Source: Comamonadaceae bacterium
GTDB taxonomy: Bacteria; Pseudomonadota; Gammaproteobacteria; Burkholderiales; Burkholderiaceae_C
Assembly: GCA_947451445.1 (NCBI GenBank)
Contig: CANFZJ010000005.1
Coordinates: forward strand, 1 to 28,268
Length of the DNA: 28,268 bases
Direction of reading: 5' to 3'
The position numbers and the translations under genes are program-made. Positions 8,000-16,531 of the stretch are shown here, one piece after another. The notes under the pieces are model-generated. The model was not told where the DNA came from, searched no databases, and saw nothing but the letters and a program-made list of their open reading frames with translations. Positions within the stretch are counted from its first letter, which is position 1. Every line of letters begins with the position of its first letter.

Positions 8000-8959
8000 A
8001 TGGCCAGCGAAGGTAAAAACCTCCAACCGATCATCATCAAGAGGATCAAAAAAGGCGGACATGCCGTGCATGGCGGTGCCTGGAAGATTGCTTACGCCGA
8101 CTTTGTGACCGCCATGATGGCGTTCTTTTTGCTGATGTGGCTGCTGGGCTCCACCTCCGAAGGCGACAAAAAAGGCCTGTCCGACTTCTTCAACACGCCC
8201 CTCAAAATCGCCATGGCCGGAGGCTCCGGTGCAGGCGCCAGCAACAGCATCTTGCCCGGTGGGGGCTCGGACCTGAGCAAAAACACCGCCCAGTCCAAGC
8301 AGGGTGACCAAGATGCCATGAAAAAGAAAATGGAAGAGGCTGCCGCCAAGGCCGAAGTCGCCCGGCAAGACTCCAAACGCATCTCCTCGCTGCGCGCCAA
8401 AATTGATGCACTCATCACCAACAACCCCAAGTTGGCCGAGTATCGCTCGCAAATTCGCATGGAAACAACACCCGACGGCCTGCAAATCCAGATCGTTGAT
8501 GAGCAAAACCGCCCCATGTTTGACAGCGGCAGCGCCTTGGTCAAACCGTACATGCGCGACATCCTGCGCGAGATCGGCAGCGCGCTGAGCGAGGTAGAAA
8601 ACCACATCAGCCTGGCAGGCCATACCGACAGCACGCCCTACGGCAATGGCGAGCGGGGGTACAGCAACTGGGAGCTGTCCGCCGACCGTGCCAATGCATC
8701 CCGCCGGGAGCTGGTGGCCGCAGGCATGCCCGACGCCAAAATGGCCCGTGTGGTCGGCCTGGCCGCCAGCAGCCTGCTGGACACAAAAACCCCGCTTGCC
8801 CCCGTCAACCGGCGAATCAGTATTACGATCATGACGCGAGAAGCCGAGGCAAGACTCATGGGCAATGCCACAATAGCGCAATCTGTAACAAATGAAACAT
8901 CTTCAGCTGCTGACGCCATTTCTGCCAAGCCCCTGCTCCCAGGTGTACAGAAGCGCTGA
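8000..8959 (+). CDS. motB: Flagellar motor stator protein MotB
   Basis: This 319-residue partner of MotA anchors the stator to peptidoglycan. The single N-terminal membrane helix, AYADFVTAMMAFFLLMWLL (31-49), contains D34, the ion-binding aspartate (D32 in E. coli). A low-complexity stretch (about 72-125) is followed by the OmpA-like peptidoglycan-binding domain (about 165-280), with GHTDSTPYGN (207-216), the LSADRA region and NRRISI. The context next to motA and the Asp-containing helix fit a proton-driven stator, although ion choice cannot be read with certainty. No good ribosome binding site precedes the ATG, so coupling to motA is likely. cheY begins 60 bases downstream. Confidence 0.96.
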   Translation: MASEGKNLQPIIIKRIKKGGHAVHGGAWKIAYADFVTAMMAFFLLMWLLGSTSEGDKKGLSDFFNTPLKIAMAGGSGAGASNSILPGGGSDLSKNTAQSKQGDQDAMKKKMEEAAAKAEVARQDSKRISSLRAKIDALITNNPKLAEYRSQIRMETTPDGLQIQIVDEQNRPMFDSGSALVKPYMRDILREIGSALSEVENHISLAGHTDSTPYGNGERGYSNWELSADRANASRRELVAAGMPDAKMARVVGLAASSLLDTKTPLAPVNRRISITIMTREAEARLMGNATIAQSVTNETSSAADAISAKPLLPGVQKR

Positions 8960-9019
8960 TACAGCCGAGGATTCAAAATATGTGCCGTATTTCAGCAACT
9001 TCCATTGAAAGGGTCACAC

Positions 9020-9418
9020 ATGTCCACTGACCTGCGTTTCCTCATCGTTGACGACTTTTCCACCATGCGTCGCATTGTTCGCAATCTGCTCAAAGAAAGC
9101 GGATATGCCAACGCAGAAGAGGCAGAAGACGGCTTGGCCGCACTGCAGAAACTGCGCGGCGGCTTGCATTTTGACTTTGTCGTCAGCGACATCAACATGC
9201 CCAACATGAATGGCTTCCAGCTATTGGGCGAGATCAAAAAAGACGAAAAGCTGAAATACCTTCCTGTGCTGATGGTGACCGCCGAAGCCCGCAAAGAAGA
9301 TATCGTGGCGGCCGCCCAGGGCGGTGCTGCAGGCTACATCGTCAAGCCATTTACCAAAGCAACGCTAGAGGACAAGGTGATACACATCCTCAAAAAGAAC
9401 GGGCTGATTCCAGCATGA
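9020..9418 (+). CDS. cheY: Chemotaxis response regulator CheY
   Basis: This is a 132-residue single receiver domain. Its key residues fall at the same positions as in E. coli CheY: acidic pair D11/D12, phospho-acceptor D57 (VSDINMPNMNG), T87, Y106 and K109 (VKPF). When phosphorylated by CheA it binds the FliM switch and changes the direction of rotation. The ATG at 9020 is preferred over an in-frame TTG at 9005, because AAAGGG sits at 9008-9013 and the numbering then matches the family. Its stop overlaps the cheZ start as ATGA. The kinase CheA and the receptors are not in this window. Confidence 0.95.
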   Translation: MSTDLRFLIVDDFSTMRRIVRNLLKESGYANAEEAEDGLAALQKLRGGLHFDFVVSDINMPNMNGFQLLGEIKKDEKLKYLPVLMVTAEARKEDIVAAAQGGAAGYIVKPFTKATLEDKVIHILKKNGLIPA

Positions 9419-10044
9419 GCGACGCCCCCGCCCCTCTGGATGACGCAGCCCAACCCGCCGTACACCAAAAGCTAGGCCTGCTGACCCGGCAGCTGCACGA
9501 TTCATTGAATGAACTCGGTTACACCGACAAACTCAAAGACAGCGTAGGGGAACTGCCAGATGCACAAAGCCGTCTGACCTACATCGCCCGGCTGACCGGT
9601 GAAGCGGCTGAAAAAGTGCTTAGCCGTGTCGATTTGGCCAAAATCCAGCACGACTTCATTGCCGCAGAAACCAGCCGACTGGGCGCGTTGATCGTCAAAG
9701 ACCCAGTCGCCGCGGTAGCCACAGGCGCTGTCTACAACTTTGTGGCAGACGTAGACCGCGCCAGCAAAGAAATTGATGCCCACCTGACCGAAATCATGAT
9801 GGCACAGGACTTTCACGACCTGACGGGCCAGGTGATTGCACGGGTGGTCAACCTGACCGCCACCATTGAGAAACAGCTGATTGAGCTACTGATCCAAACC
9901 GCACCTGCCAACGCCATCCCCAGCCCAGTGGCCGCCAAAGCGGCAGAAGGACTGGCAGGACCGGTGGTAGACCCCGGCACACGCACGGACATCGTCACCG
10001 ACCAGTCGGAAGTGGACGACTTGTTAGCCAGCCTAGGCTTCTAA
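9415..10044 (+). CDS. cheZ: CheY-P phosphatase CheZ
   Basis: This 209-residue protein speeds dephosphorylation of CheY-P. It has a long helical-hairpin region with the active-site motif QDFHDLTGQVI (131-141), where D135 and Q139 correspond to D143 and Q147 of E. coli. The extreme C-terminus SEVDDLLASLGF (198-209) is the CheY-binding helix, joined by a flexible Pro/Ala-rich linker (about 160-195). It is translationally coupled to cheY through an ATGA overlap. A gap of 175 bases, with a strong hairpin, separates it from flhB. Confidence 0.95.
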   Translation: MSDAPAPLDDAAQPAVHQKLGLLTRQLHDSLNELGYTDKLKDSVGELPDAQSRLTYIARLTGEAAEKVLSRVDLAKIQHDFIAAETSRLGALIVKDPVAAVATGAVYNFVADVDRASKEIDAHLTEIMMAQDFHDLTGQVIARVVNLTATIEKQLIELLIQTAPANAIPSPVAAKAAEGLAGPVVDPGTRTDIVTDQSEVDDLLASLGF

Positions 10045-10136
10045 ATCAACCGTGCACTTTGGCGACGACGCTTGTCTTGCGCTGGCAATGTCTGCGCCTC
10101 GTCTTCGCGTTCACGGCTGATTCAAATCAACCGGGG

Positions 10137-10174
10137 GAATAGCCCCGGTAAGCCCCGTTTATCGGGCGTTATTC
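10137..10174. promoter_or_regulatory. 15-bp imperfect inverted repeat / hairpin ahead of flhB
   Basis: Within the 175-base cheZ-flhB gap, GAATAGCCCCGGTAA (10137-10151) pairs with TTATCGGGCGTTATTC (10159-10174), leaving a seven-base loop, one bulged C and two G-U pairs. There is no T run afterwards, so it is a poor intrinsic terminator. The two arms contain AATAGC and AATAAC in inverted orientation, which resembles the AATAGC core of FlhDC half-sites in enterics, although the arms are further apart here. It may be an operator or a 5-prime leader structure of the flhBAF-fliA unit. No convincing -35/-10 pair was seen in the gap. Confidence 0.4.
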
Positions 10175-10219
10175 AGACTGCATGGTGCAGACAATGGGAT
10201 ACCACCCATCCCAAGCGCC

Positions 10220-11377
10220 ATGGACTCCTCCAGCCAAGACAAGAACCTACCCGCCACCGAGCGCAAGCTGCAGCAAGCGCGCAAGGACGGTCAGGCTTCG
10301 CGCTCCAAAGACCTGTCGCACCTGGCTGTTTTAGGTACGGGCTCTGTGGCACTGCTGGTGCTGGCCCCTGTTTTTCTGGACCGCTTCAAGCTGGCTCTGG
10401 CCCAGCAGCTATCGTTTAACGCAAAAACCCTGGCCCAGAACGGCAGCATGCTGGACCGCCTGCAGGACATGGTGGTACTGGGCATGCTGGGCAGCGCCGT
10501 GTTTGCGGCCATCGTGCTGTTTGCGGCCATCGGCAGCACCGTCGCGGCGGGCGGCTGGGTGACCAGCCTCAAGCCCATCATGCCGGACTTCAGCCGCATC
10601 AATCCGCTGGCAGGCATAGGCCGCCTGTTTTCCAAAGAACAAGTCACAGACATCGCCAAACTGCTGGTCATTACATCGGTGCTGATTGCAGTGGCGTGGA
10701 GCTACCTGTCCAACAGCCTCAGCATGGTGGCCCAACTGGTATTACAGCCCTCACCCGCAGCCATCCGCCAACTGGCCGAGTGGATCACCTCCGGTATGGC
10801 CATGCTCTTGCTGGTGGTGTTTGCCGTGGCTGCCGTGGACGTCCCCCTGCAAACCTTTTTGATGAAGTCGCGCCTGAAAATGTCGCACCAGGAAGTGAAG
10901 CAAGAGCACAAAGAGTCCGACGGCAACCCGCAGATGAAGGGCAAGATGCGCGCCCGTGCCCGCGAGATCGCCCAGCGCACCAGCGTCTCCGCCGTACCCA
11001 AAGCCGACTTTGTACTAATGAACCCGACCCACTTTGCCGTGGCGTTGAAGTACGACGAAAAAACCATGCGCGCGCCGCAGGTGATTGCCAAGGGAGCCGA
11101 CCTGGTGGCCATGAAGATCCGCGACATGGCCCGCGAACACGCGGTGCCGGTGTTCCAGTCGCCCATGCTGGCCCGTGCGCTGTATGCCCACGCCGAGATC
11201 AACGGCGAAATCCCCTCTGCCCTGTACACCGCCGTAGCCCAGGTACTGGCCTACGTGTACCGCGTCAAGGCCGCCATGCGCGGTGAAGGCCAGATGCCGG
11301 ACAGCTTCCCGCAGCCAGACGTGCCGCCCGAGCTGGACCCGCTGAGTAAGGTCGTGCTGGCAGAGGAGGCGCAGTGA
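10220..11377 (+). CDS. flhB: Flagellar type III export switch protein FlhB
   Basis: This 385-residue export gate protein switches secretion from rod/hook to filament substrates. The N-terminal half has four membrane helices (about 36-54, 85-110, 145-165, 188-210). The cytoplasmic domain carries the self-cleavage motif NPTH at 268-271, matching N269 of the enteric protein. ERKLQQARKDGQ near the N-terminus is typical of the family. No clear Shine-Dalgarno precedes the ATG at 10220; alternative starts would truncate the conserved N-terminus. The stop overlaps the flhA start. It is the first gene of the overlapping chain flhB-flhA-flhF-flhG-like-fliA. Confidence 0.96.
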   Translation: MDSSSQDKNLPATERKLQQARKDGQASRSKDLSHLAVLGTGSVALLVLAPVFLDRFKLALAQQLSFNAKTLAQNGSMLDRLQDMVVLGMLGSAVFAAIVLFAAIGSTVAAGGWVTSLKPIMPDFSRINPLAGIGRLFSKEQVTDIAKLLVITSVLIAVAWSYLSNSLSMVAQLVLQPSPAAIRQLAEWITSGMAMLLLVVFAVAAVDVPLQTFLMKSRLKMSHQEVKQEHKESDGNPQMKGKMRARAREIAQRTSVSAVPKADFVLMNPTHFAVALKYDEKTMRAPQVIAKGADLVAMKIRDMAREHAVPVFQSPMLARALYAHAEINGEIPSALYTAVAQVLAYVYRVKAAMRGEGQMPDSFPQPDVPPELDPLSKVVLAEEAQ

Positions 11378-13455
11378 ACCCGCAGCTCCAGGCCCTGCAG
11401 CAGTGGCTGAACAAGCACAAGGCTTTCATGCAGGGCGTATCCGCGCCCATCATGGTGATGGCCATTCTGGGCATGATGGTGCTGCCCATGCCCGCCTGGC
11501 TGCTGGACACCTTTTTCACCATCAATATCGCAGTGGCGTTGATGGTGATGATGGTGGCTGCCTATATGGTGCGGCCGCTAGACTTTGCTGCCTTCCCATC
11601 CGTACTGCTACTGACCACCTTGATGCGTTTGTCGCTCAACGTGGCGTCCACCCGTGTCGTGCTGCTGGAAGGCCACACCGGGGCCGGGGCCGCTGGCGCG
11701 GTGATCGAGGCCTTTGGGCACTTCTTGATTGGCGGCAATTTCGCTGTCGGTTTGATCGTTTTCGCAATTCTGGTGGTGATCAACTTTGTGGTGGTCACCA
11801 AGGGTGCGGAACGGATTGCCGAAGTGTCGGCCCGCTTCACCCTGGACGCCATGCCGGGGAAACAAATGGCGGTAGACGCCGACCTGAACGCGGGCCTGAT
11901 CAACGAGACCGAAGCCAAGCGCCGCCGCGCTGAAGTGGGCGAAGAAGCCGACTTTTTTGGCTCCATGGACGGTGCCTCCAAGTTTGTGCGTGGCGATGCG
12001 GTGGCGGGCATTTTGATTCTGTTGATCAACATCGTCGGCGGCTTTACTGTGGGCGTGCTGCAGCACGACCTGAGCGCTGCCAAAGCCGCCGATACCTACA
12101 TCTTGCTGGCTGTAGGCGATGCGCTGGTGGCGCAGATTCCAGGCCTGCTGATCTCTATCGCGGCAGCCATGGTGGTGTCGCGGGTGGGTAAAGACTCGGA
12201 CATTGGCAAACAAATCATCCACCAGTTGTTTGACTCGCCCAAGATACTGGGCATTACCGCTGGCATTCTGGCGTTCATGGGCATCATCCCCAACATGCCG
12301 CACCTGGTGTTTTTGACCATGGCAGCGGTATTGGGCGTGTACGCCTGGCGCATCACGCAGCGGCCCGTCCCCGTAGACCCTGCGACCTTGGCCCCACCGC
12401 CCGCCACCGATGGCGAAGCCACCTGGGACGACCTGCAGCCGGTGGACCTGCTGGGGCTGGAGCTGGGTTACCGCCTGATCACCCTGGTAGACCGCACCCG
12501 GCCCGGCGACCTGCTCACCCGCATCAAGGGCGTGCGGCGCAAGTTTGCCCAAGAGGTCGGCTTTTTGCCGCCCCCCGTACACGTACGCGACAACCTGGAC
12601 CTCAAGCCCAGCGCCTACCGCATCACCCTGCGCGGCGTGGTGGTGGGCGACGGCGAAGCCTTCCCCGGCATGCATCTGGCCATCAACCCCGGCGGCATCA
12701 CCACCCCGCTGATTGGTACGGCCACCACCGACCCGGCCTTTGGCCTGCCCGCCCACTGGATCGACGAGCGCCAGAAGGAAGTGGCACAAATGGCAGGCTT
12801 TACCGTGGTTGATTCGGAAACCGTGATGGCCACACATTTGTCACACTTGATGCAAGTCCAGGCGGCCCGCTTGTTGAGCCGCACAGAAACCCAGCAGCTG
12901 GTGGAACACGTCAGCAAACTGGCCCCGAAATTGATCGAAGAAGTGGTTCCCAAAATGGTGTCTATCGCCACGTTCCAGAAAGTCTTGCAGCTGCTGCTGG
13001 AAGAGTCTGTGCACATCCGCGACATCCGCACCATCGTCGAATGCCTGGCAGAACATGCAGGCAGCACCACCGACCCAGCCGACCTGGCCCGCCGCGTGCG
13101 GATTGCGCTGGCACCGGCCATCGTGCAGCAAATTTACGGCCCGACCCGCGAGCTCAACGTCATCGCCATCGAACCCGGCCTGGAACGCATGCTGGTACAG
13201 GCCCTGGGCAACGCCGCAGGCCCGGCACTCGACCCCGGCGTGGCCGACATGCTGACCCGCAACGTAGCCGACGTGGCCATGAAGCAGGAGGAGCTGGGCG
13301 TACCCGCCTGCCTGCTGGTGCCAGACCAAATCCGCAACGCCATTTCCCGCCTGGTACGCCGCGTAGCCCCCCGTTTGCAGGTGTTGGCGCACAGCGAGAT
13401 CCCGGAAACCCACACCATCCGCATTGGCCCTATTCTTAAAGGTGCACTGACATGA
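11374..13455 (+). CDS. flhA: Flagellar export gate protein FlhA
   Basis: This 693-residue protein forms the nonameric export gate. The N-terminal region (about 20-325) has eight predicted membrane helices and the FHIPEP-family signature around 144-185 (VSARFTLDAMPGKQMAVDAD). D208 (KFVRGDAV) matches the proton-related Asp208 of Salmonella. The soluble C-terminal part (about 350-693) binds chaperone-substrate complexes. The start is a GTG at 11374, inside the flhB stop (GTGA) and preceded by GAGGAGG, so translation is coupled to flhB. The stop overlaps flhF in the same manner. Confidence 0.96.
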   Translation: MNPQLQALQQWLNKHKAFMQGVSAPIMVMAILGMMVLPMPAWLLDTFFTINIAVALMVMMVAAYMVRPLDFAAFPSVLLLTTLMRLSLNVASTRVVLLEGHTGAGAAGAVIEAFGHFLIGGNFAVGLIVFAILVVINFVVVTKGAERIAEVSARFTLDAMPGKQMAVDADLNAGLINETEAKRRRAEVGEEADFFGSMDGASKFVRGDAVAGILILLINIVGGFTVGVLQHDLSAAKAADTYILLAVGDALVAQIPGLLISIAAAMVVSRVGKDSDIGKQIIHQLFDSPKILGITAGILAFMGIIPNMPHLVFLTMAAVLGVYAWRITQRPVPVDPATLAPPPATDGEATWDDLQPVDLLGLELGYRLITLVDRTRPGDLLTRIKGVRRKFAQEVGFLPPPVHVRDNLDLKPSAYRITLRGVVVGDGEAFPGMHLAINPGGITTPLIGTATTDPAFGLPAHWIDERQKEVAQMAGFTVVDSETVMATHLSHLMQVQAARLLSRTETQQLVEHVSKLAPKLIEEVVPKMVSIATFQKVLQLLLEESVHIRDIRTIVECLAEHAGSTTDPADLARRVRIALAPAIVQQIYGPTRELNVIAIEPGLERMLVQALGNAAGPALDPGVADMLTRNVADVAMKQEELGVPACLLVPDQIRNAISRLVRRVAPRLQVLAHSEIPETHTIRIGPILKGALT

Positions 13456-14873
13456 ACATCCAACGCTTTCACGCTGCGACCTCCCGCGAAGCTTTGGCAA
13501 AGGCCCGCGCGGTGTTTGGCGACGGCACGCTGATTTTGTCCAACCGCCCCACCCCCAACGGCGTGGAAGTCATGGCATCCGCCGAAGACGCAGTGGCCGC
13601 ACTGGAGCAGGTGCCGCCAGCGTCGCAAGTCGCCCCGCGCAGCAAACCGGCAACCGTCGCCGCCCTGGCCCAAACCCCGGTCACCGACGACACGGAACAG
13701 CTGGCCATGAGCACGCTGTCGTTCCAAGACTACGTGCGTGAACGCATGCTGCGCCGCCGCAATGAAACCGGCAACGGCCTGCGCGACGAAATATTTCCCC
13801 CTAAAACCAGCGCAGCCCCCGCCGTACAAACCCCGGCCCCCGCGCCACGCGCCAAACATGCTGCGCCGTTCACCGCTGCCGCCAGCCGCCCCAAACCCGC
13901 CGCTCCGGCACCAGCCACCAACGCCAAAGGCATCGTGGATGAACTGCAGTCCATGAAGGACATGATCGAAGAGCGCTTCAACACCATGGCCTGGCTGGGC
14001 AAAAGCAAGCAAGACCCCATCCAGTCCAATCTGATGCTGAAAATGATCCGGGCGGGCTATTCGCCGGCCCTGGCCCGTGCCGTGCTGGAACGCCTGCCCG
14101 AAGAGGCTACCGCCGCCGAAGCCGTGCGCTGGCTGATGGAAGTACTGGACCGCAACCTGCGCACCGATGCCGGTGCCAAACCCTTGTTTGACCAAGGCGG
14201 CGTGTACGCGCTGGTGGGAGCCACCGGCGTAGGCAAAACCACCACCGCCGCCAAACTGGCTGCGCACTGCGTGCGTCTGCACGGCCCCAACAGCGTAGGG
14301 CTGATTACGCTGGACACCTACCGTGTGGCGGCCCACGAACAACTGCGCGCATTTGGCCGCATGCTGGGCGTGGTCGCCCACCTGGCACACGACCAGGCGG
14401 CCTTGCAAGACCTGCTGGGCCTGCTGGGCGGTAAAAAAATGGTGCTGATCGACACCACCGGCATTGCCCCCAAAGACCCGCGCAAGCAAGACATGCTGGG
14501 CGTGCTGAACCTGCCGGGCGTGCAGCGCATGCTGGTGCTCAACGCAGGCAGCCACGGCGACACGCTGGACGAAACCGTGGCCTCGTTCAAAACCCGGGGT
14601 GTACAACAGGCCATCCTGTCCAAAATCGACGAAGCCGCCAAGCTCGGGCCTGCACTGGATGCCGTCATACGCCACCAACTGCTGCTGCGCGGCGTATGCA
14701 ATGGCCAGCGCGTGCCCGAAGACTGGGAGGCCGCCGACAGCGCCAAGCTGGTCCGGGCATCCATGCGCTCCAGCACCCCGTCGGCCTTTGAGCCCAAGGC
14801 GATGGATCTGAACTTCTATTTCACCCCCGCCAGCCCTAGCCGCAACGGCCGCCAGGAAGGGGTCCATGCTTGA
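13452..14873 (+). CDS. flhF: SRP-type GTPase FlhF, flagellar placement factor
   Basis: This is a 473-residue SRP-family GTPase that sets the site and number of flagella, usually at the pole. The first 50 residues (MNIQRFHAATSREALAKAR) are typical FlhF. A Pro/Ala-rich variable linker follows (about 55-158), then a helical N domain (160-245) and the G domain, with P-loop GATGVGKT (256-263), LDTYRVAAHEQL (288-299), DTTG (334-337, where DTAG is commonest) and SKIDEAAKLG (390-399). ATG at 13452 overlaps the flhA stop as ATGA. The next gene overlaps its end by eight bases. A polar flagellum is suggested, not shown. Confidence 0.94.
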   Translation: MNIQRFHAATSREALAKARAVFGDGTLILSNRPTPNGVEVMASAEDAVAALEQVPPASQVAPRSKPATVAALAQTPVTDDTEQLAMSTLSFQDYVRERMLRRRNETGNGLRDEIFPPKTSAAPAVQTPAPAPRAKHAAPFTAAASRPKPAAPAPATNAKGIVDELQSMKDMIEERFNTMAWLGKSKQDPIQSNLMLKMIRAGYSPALARAVLERLPEEATAAEAVRWLMEVLDRNLRTDAGAKPLFDQGGVYALVGATGVGKTTTAAKLAAHCVRLHGPNSVGLITLDTYRVAAHEQLRAFGRMLGVVAHLAHDQAALQDLLGLLGGKKMVLIDTTGIAPKDPRKQDMLGVLNLPGVQRMLVLNAGSHGDTLDETVASFKTRGVQQAILSKIDEAAKLGPALDAVIRHQLLLRGVCNGQRVPEDWEAADSAKLVRASMRSSTPSAFEPKAMDLNFYFTPASPSRNGRQEGVHA

Positions 14874-15657
14874 CGCTTATGTAAACCAGGGCGCCAGCCT
14901 GCGCGGTATGGCACAGCCCACGTCCTGGAGCATCGCCGCCATGGTCACCCAGGGTGATACCGATACCGAGTTGCCCTTGCTGTGGCAGATTTGCGCCGCG
15001 CTGTGCAAGCTCAACTACCGCATCACCGTGCTGGACGCCACCTCCACCGAAACCGATGCAAATCCAGGTTTACAGAACCTGCTGGACCAAGCACACTGGC
15101 TGGAGGGGACTCCGCCCAGCCCGCAGCCATGGCAAATTGTGCCGGCCAGGCGGGGACTCCAGCGTTTGGTCACCGAGAGCAAGCAGCCGGAAAACACCAT
15201 GCAGCCGATTGGCCACCTGTTTCGCCATTGCGATCTGGTCGTGCTGTATGCCGACGCCCCGCTGCTGGCCAATTTGCTACCCGACAGCAATTTGTGCCCT
15301 CTGCTGACAGTGTCCTCGCGCAAAGCATCCATCCTGAGCGCCTACATCAACCTCAAAAAACTGCAGCAACAGGCCCGCCTGGTGCCATTCATTGCCACAA
15401 TGGCGCCTTCCGCGCAGAAAAACACCGAGACCCTGGCCCACACCACGGGCAGAGCCCTGCAGCGCTGCGCCAAGGTGCATTTGGGCTGCCAGACAGAATT
15501 CATGACCGTACGATCTTTTCCGCAACACAACGCCCGGTGGGCCGACGCGCAGCCGATTGCGCAGCGTCTGGTGGCCAGCGCCATCCCTATGGCGCACCAG
15601 TTTGCATTCGCCCGACACAGCCAGCCAGGCACCGCCATTGGAGTCGGGAGCCATTGA
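14866..15657 (+). CDS. FlhG/MinD-like protein without a Walker A motif
   Basis: This 263-residue protein sits where flhG (fleN) is expected, between flhF and fliA. FlhG is a MinD-type ATPase that limits flagellar number and stimulates FlhF. Similarity is faint but visible. WSIAAMVTQGDTDTELP (21-37) takes the place of the glycine-rich deviant Walker A. YRITVLDATS (51-60) resembles the first Walker B-like strand, and WQIVPARRGLQRL (89-101) resembles the VPA.G block of FlhG. CDLVVLYADAP and a C-terminal alpha/beta region follow. No KGGxGKT is present in any frame nearby, so ATP hydrolysis is doubtful. AGGAAGGGG precedes the ATG at 14866, and the stop shares a base with the fliA start (TGATG). 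The fold is inferred. Confidence 0.7.
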   Translation: MLDAYVNQGASLRGMAQPTSWSIAAMVTQGDTDTELPLLWQICAALCKLNYRITVLDATSTETDANPGLQNLLDQAHWLEGTPPSPQPWQIVPARRGLQRLVTESKQPENTMQPIGHLFRHCDLVVLYADAPLLANLLPDSNLCPLLTVSSRKASILSAYINLKKLQQQARLVPFIATMAPSAQKNTETLAHTTGRALQRCAKVHLGCQTEFMTVRSFPQHNARWADAQPIAQRLVASAIPMAHQFAFARHSQPGTAIGVGSH

Positions 15658-16373
15658 TGTACACCGCCAAAGGCCATCTGGACCGCGACCACATGATCCG
15701 CCAGTACGTGCCCCTGGTACGGCGGCTGGCGCACCACATGATCGCCAAGCTGCCCGCCAACATCGAACTGGATGACCTGATCCAGGTGGGCATGATCGGC
15801 CTGTCCGAAGCACTCACCCGCTACGAAGTCGCCCAGGGCGTGCAGTTTGAAACCTTTGCCACCCAGCGGATCCGAGGGGCCATGATCGACGAGCTGCGCG
15901 AGGGCGACTGGATGTCACGCGGCTCGCGCAAGAGCCAAAAGGACATCGAAAAAGCCGTGCAGCGCCTGGAGCAAAAGCTGGGCCGTAGCCCGCTGGAGTC
16001 CGAAATCGCCGCCGAAATGGCTCTGGACCTGGCCGACTACCAGGAGCTGCTAGGCAAAGTGCGCGGCACCCAGCTCGTGTACCTGGAAGACATGACCGGC
16101 CACTCGGACGACGAATCCAGCTTTCTGGACCGCCATGTGGCCGATGAAGGCGCCGACCCCCTGCAACTACTGCGCGACCAGCGCATCCGCAGTTCGCTGG
16201 TGGAGGCCATCAAAACCCTGCCCGAGCGCGAGCAGTACATCATGAGCATGTACTACGAGAACGACCTGAACCTGAAAGAAATTGCCGCCGTGCTGGAGAT
16301 CACCGAGTCCCGCGTCTGCCAGCTGCACAGCCAGTCGATAGCCCGCCTCAGGGCCAAGATGCGGAGTCACTGA
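15657..16373 (+). CDS. fliA: Flagellar sigma factor FliA (sigma 28)
   Basis: This 238-residue alternative sigma factor directs late (class III) flagellar and chemotaxis promoters. Region 2 runs about 10-85, with DDLIQVGMIGLSEALTRY (39-56) and FATQRIRGAMIDELRE (67-82). Region 3 is about 90-145. Region 4 carries the helix-turn-helix LKEIAAVLEITESRVCQLHS (206-225). The length equals that of the enteric protein (239). ATG 15657 overlaps the previous stop by one base. It is the last gene of the flhB chain and faces the genes for its antagonist FlgM on the opposite strand. Confidence 0.96.
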   Translation: MYTAKGHLDRDHMIRQYVPLVRRLAHHMIAKLPANIELDDLIQVGMIGLSEALTRYEVAQGVQFETFATQRIRGAMIDELREGDWMSRGSRKSQKDIEKAVQRLEQKLGRSPLESEIAAEMALDLADYQELLGKVRGTQLVYLEDMTGHSDDESSFLDRHVADEGADPLQLLRDQRIRSSLVEAIKTLPEREQYIMSMYYENDLNLKEIAAVLEITESRVCQLHSQSIARLRAKMRSH

Positions 16374-16423
16374 CAATTTTCACCACGAAATAGGCCATTT
16401 GCGCTCATTTCACCTGCGCAAGC

Positions 16424-16495
16424 AGCTATACAAAATATAGCAAACAGGGCAATTGCTATAAATTTCGCAGCTACCAGCGCAGACAACATCTGCGC
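16424..16495. repeat. Intergenic AT-rich palindromic repeat and hairpins between fliA and flgN
   Basis: The 158-base gap between the convergent fliA and flgN genes holds GCTATA-CAAAA-TATAGC (16425-16441), a second AT-rich half (TTGCTATAAATTTCGCAGCTA), and the perfect hairpin GCGCAGA-CAACA-TCTGCGC (16477-16495). AGCTATACAAAATATAGC resembles the copy inside the glycosyltransferase gene at 4714-4737. The hairpins may end transcription from both sides, but no T run follows, so a terminator role is only a guess. Confidence 0.5.
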
Positions 16496-16531
16496 CAGAG
16501 GCCTAAAACACCATTATTTCAACAGCAGTGA

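Noticed and set aside
8965..8991. GCCGTATT between motB and cheY as a sigma 28 -10 box
   Set aside because: No TAAA-like element lies at the required distance; CCGA is found there.
10090..10105. Possible sigma 54 site in the cheZ-flhB gap (TGGCAATGTCTGCGCC)
   Set aside because: The GG and GC spacing fits, but five positions of the consensus fail, including the TT before GC.
10072..10419. A 115-codon plus-strand frame in the cheZ-flhB gap
   Set aside because: It overlaps the conserved N-terminus of flhB in another frame, has no ATG start with a ribosome site and no recognisable motif.
14982..15656. Upstream extension of the fliA frame
   Set aside because: The frame is open but overlaps the FlhG-like gene out of frame, and FliA has its normal length from the ATG at 15657.
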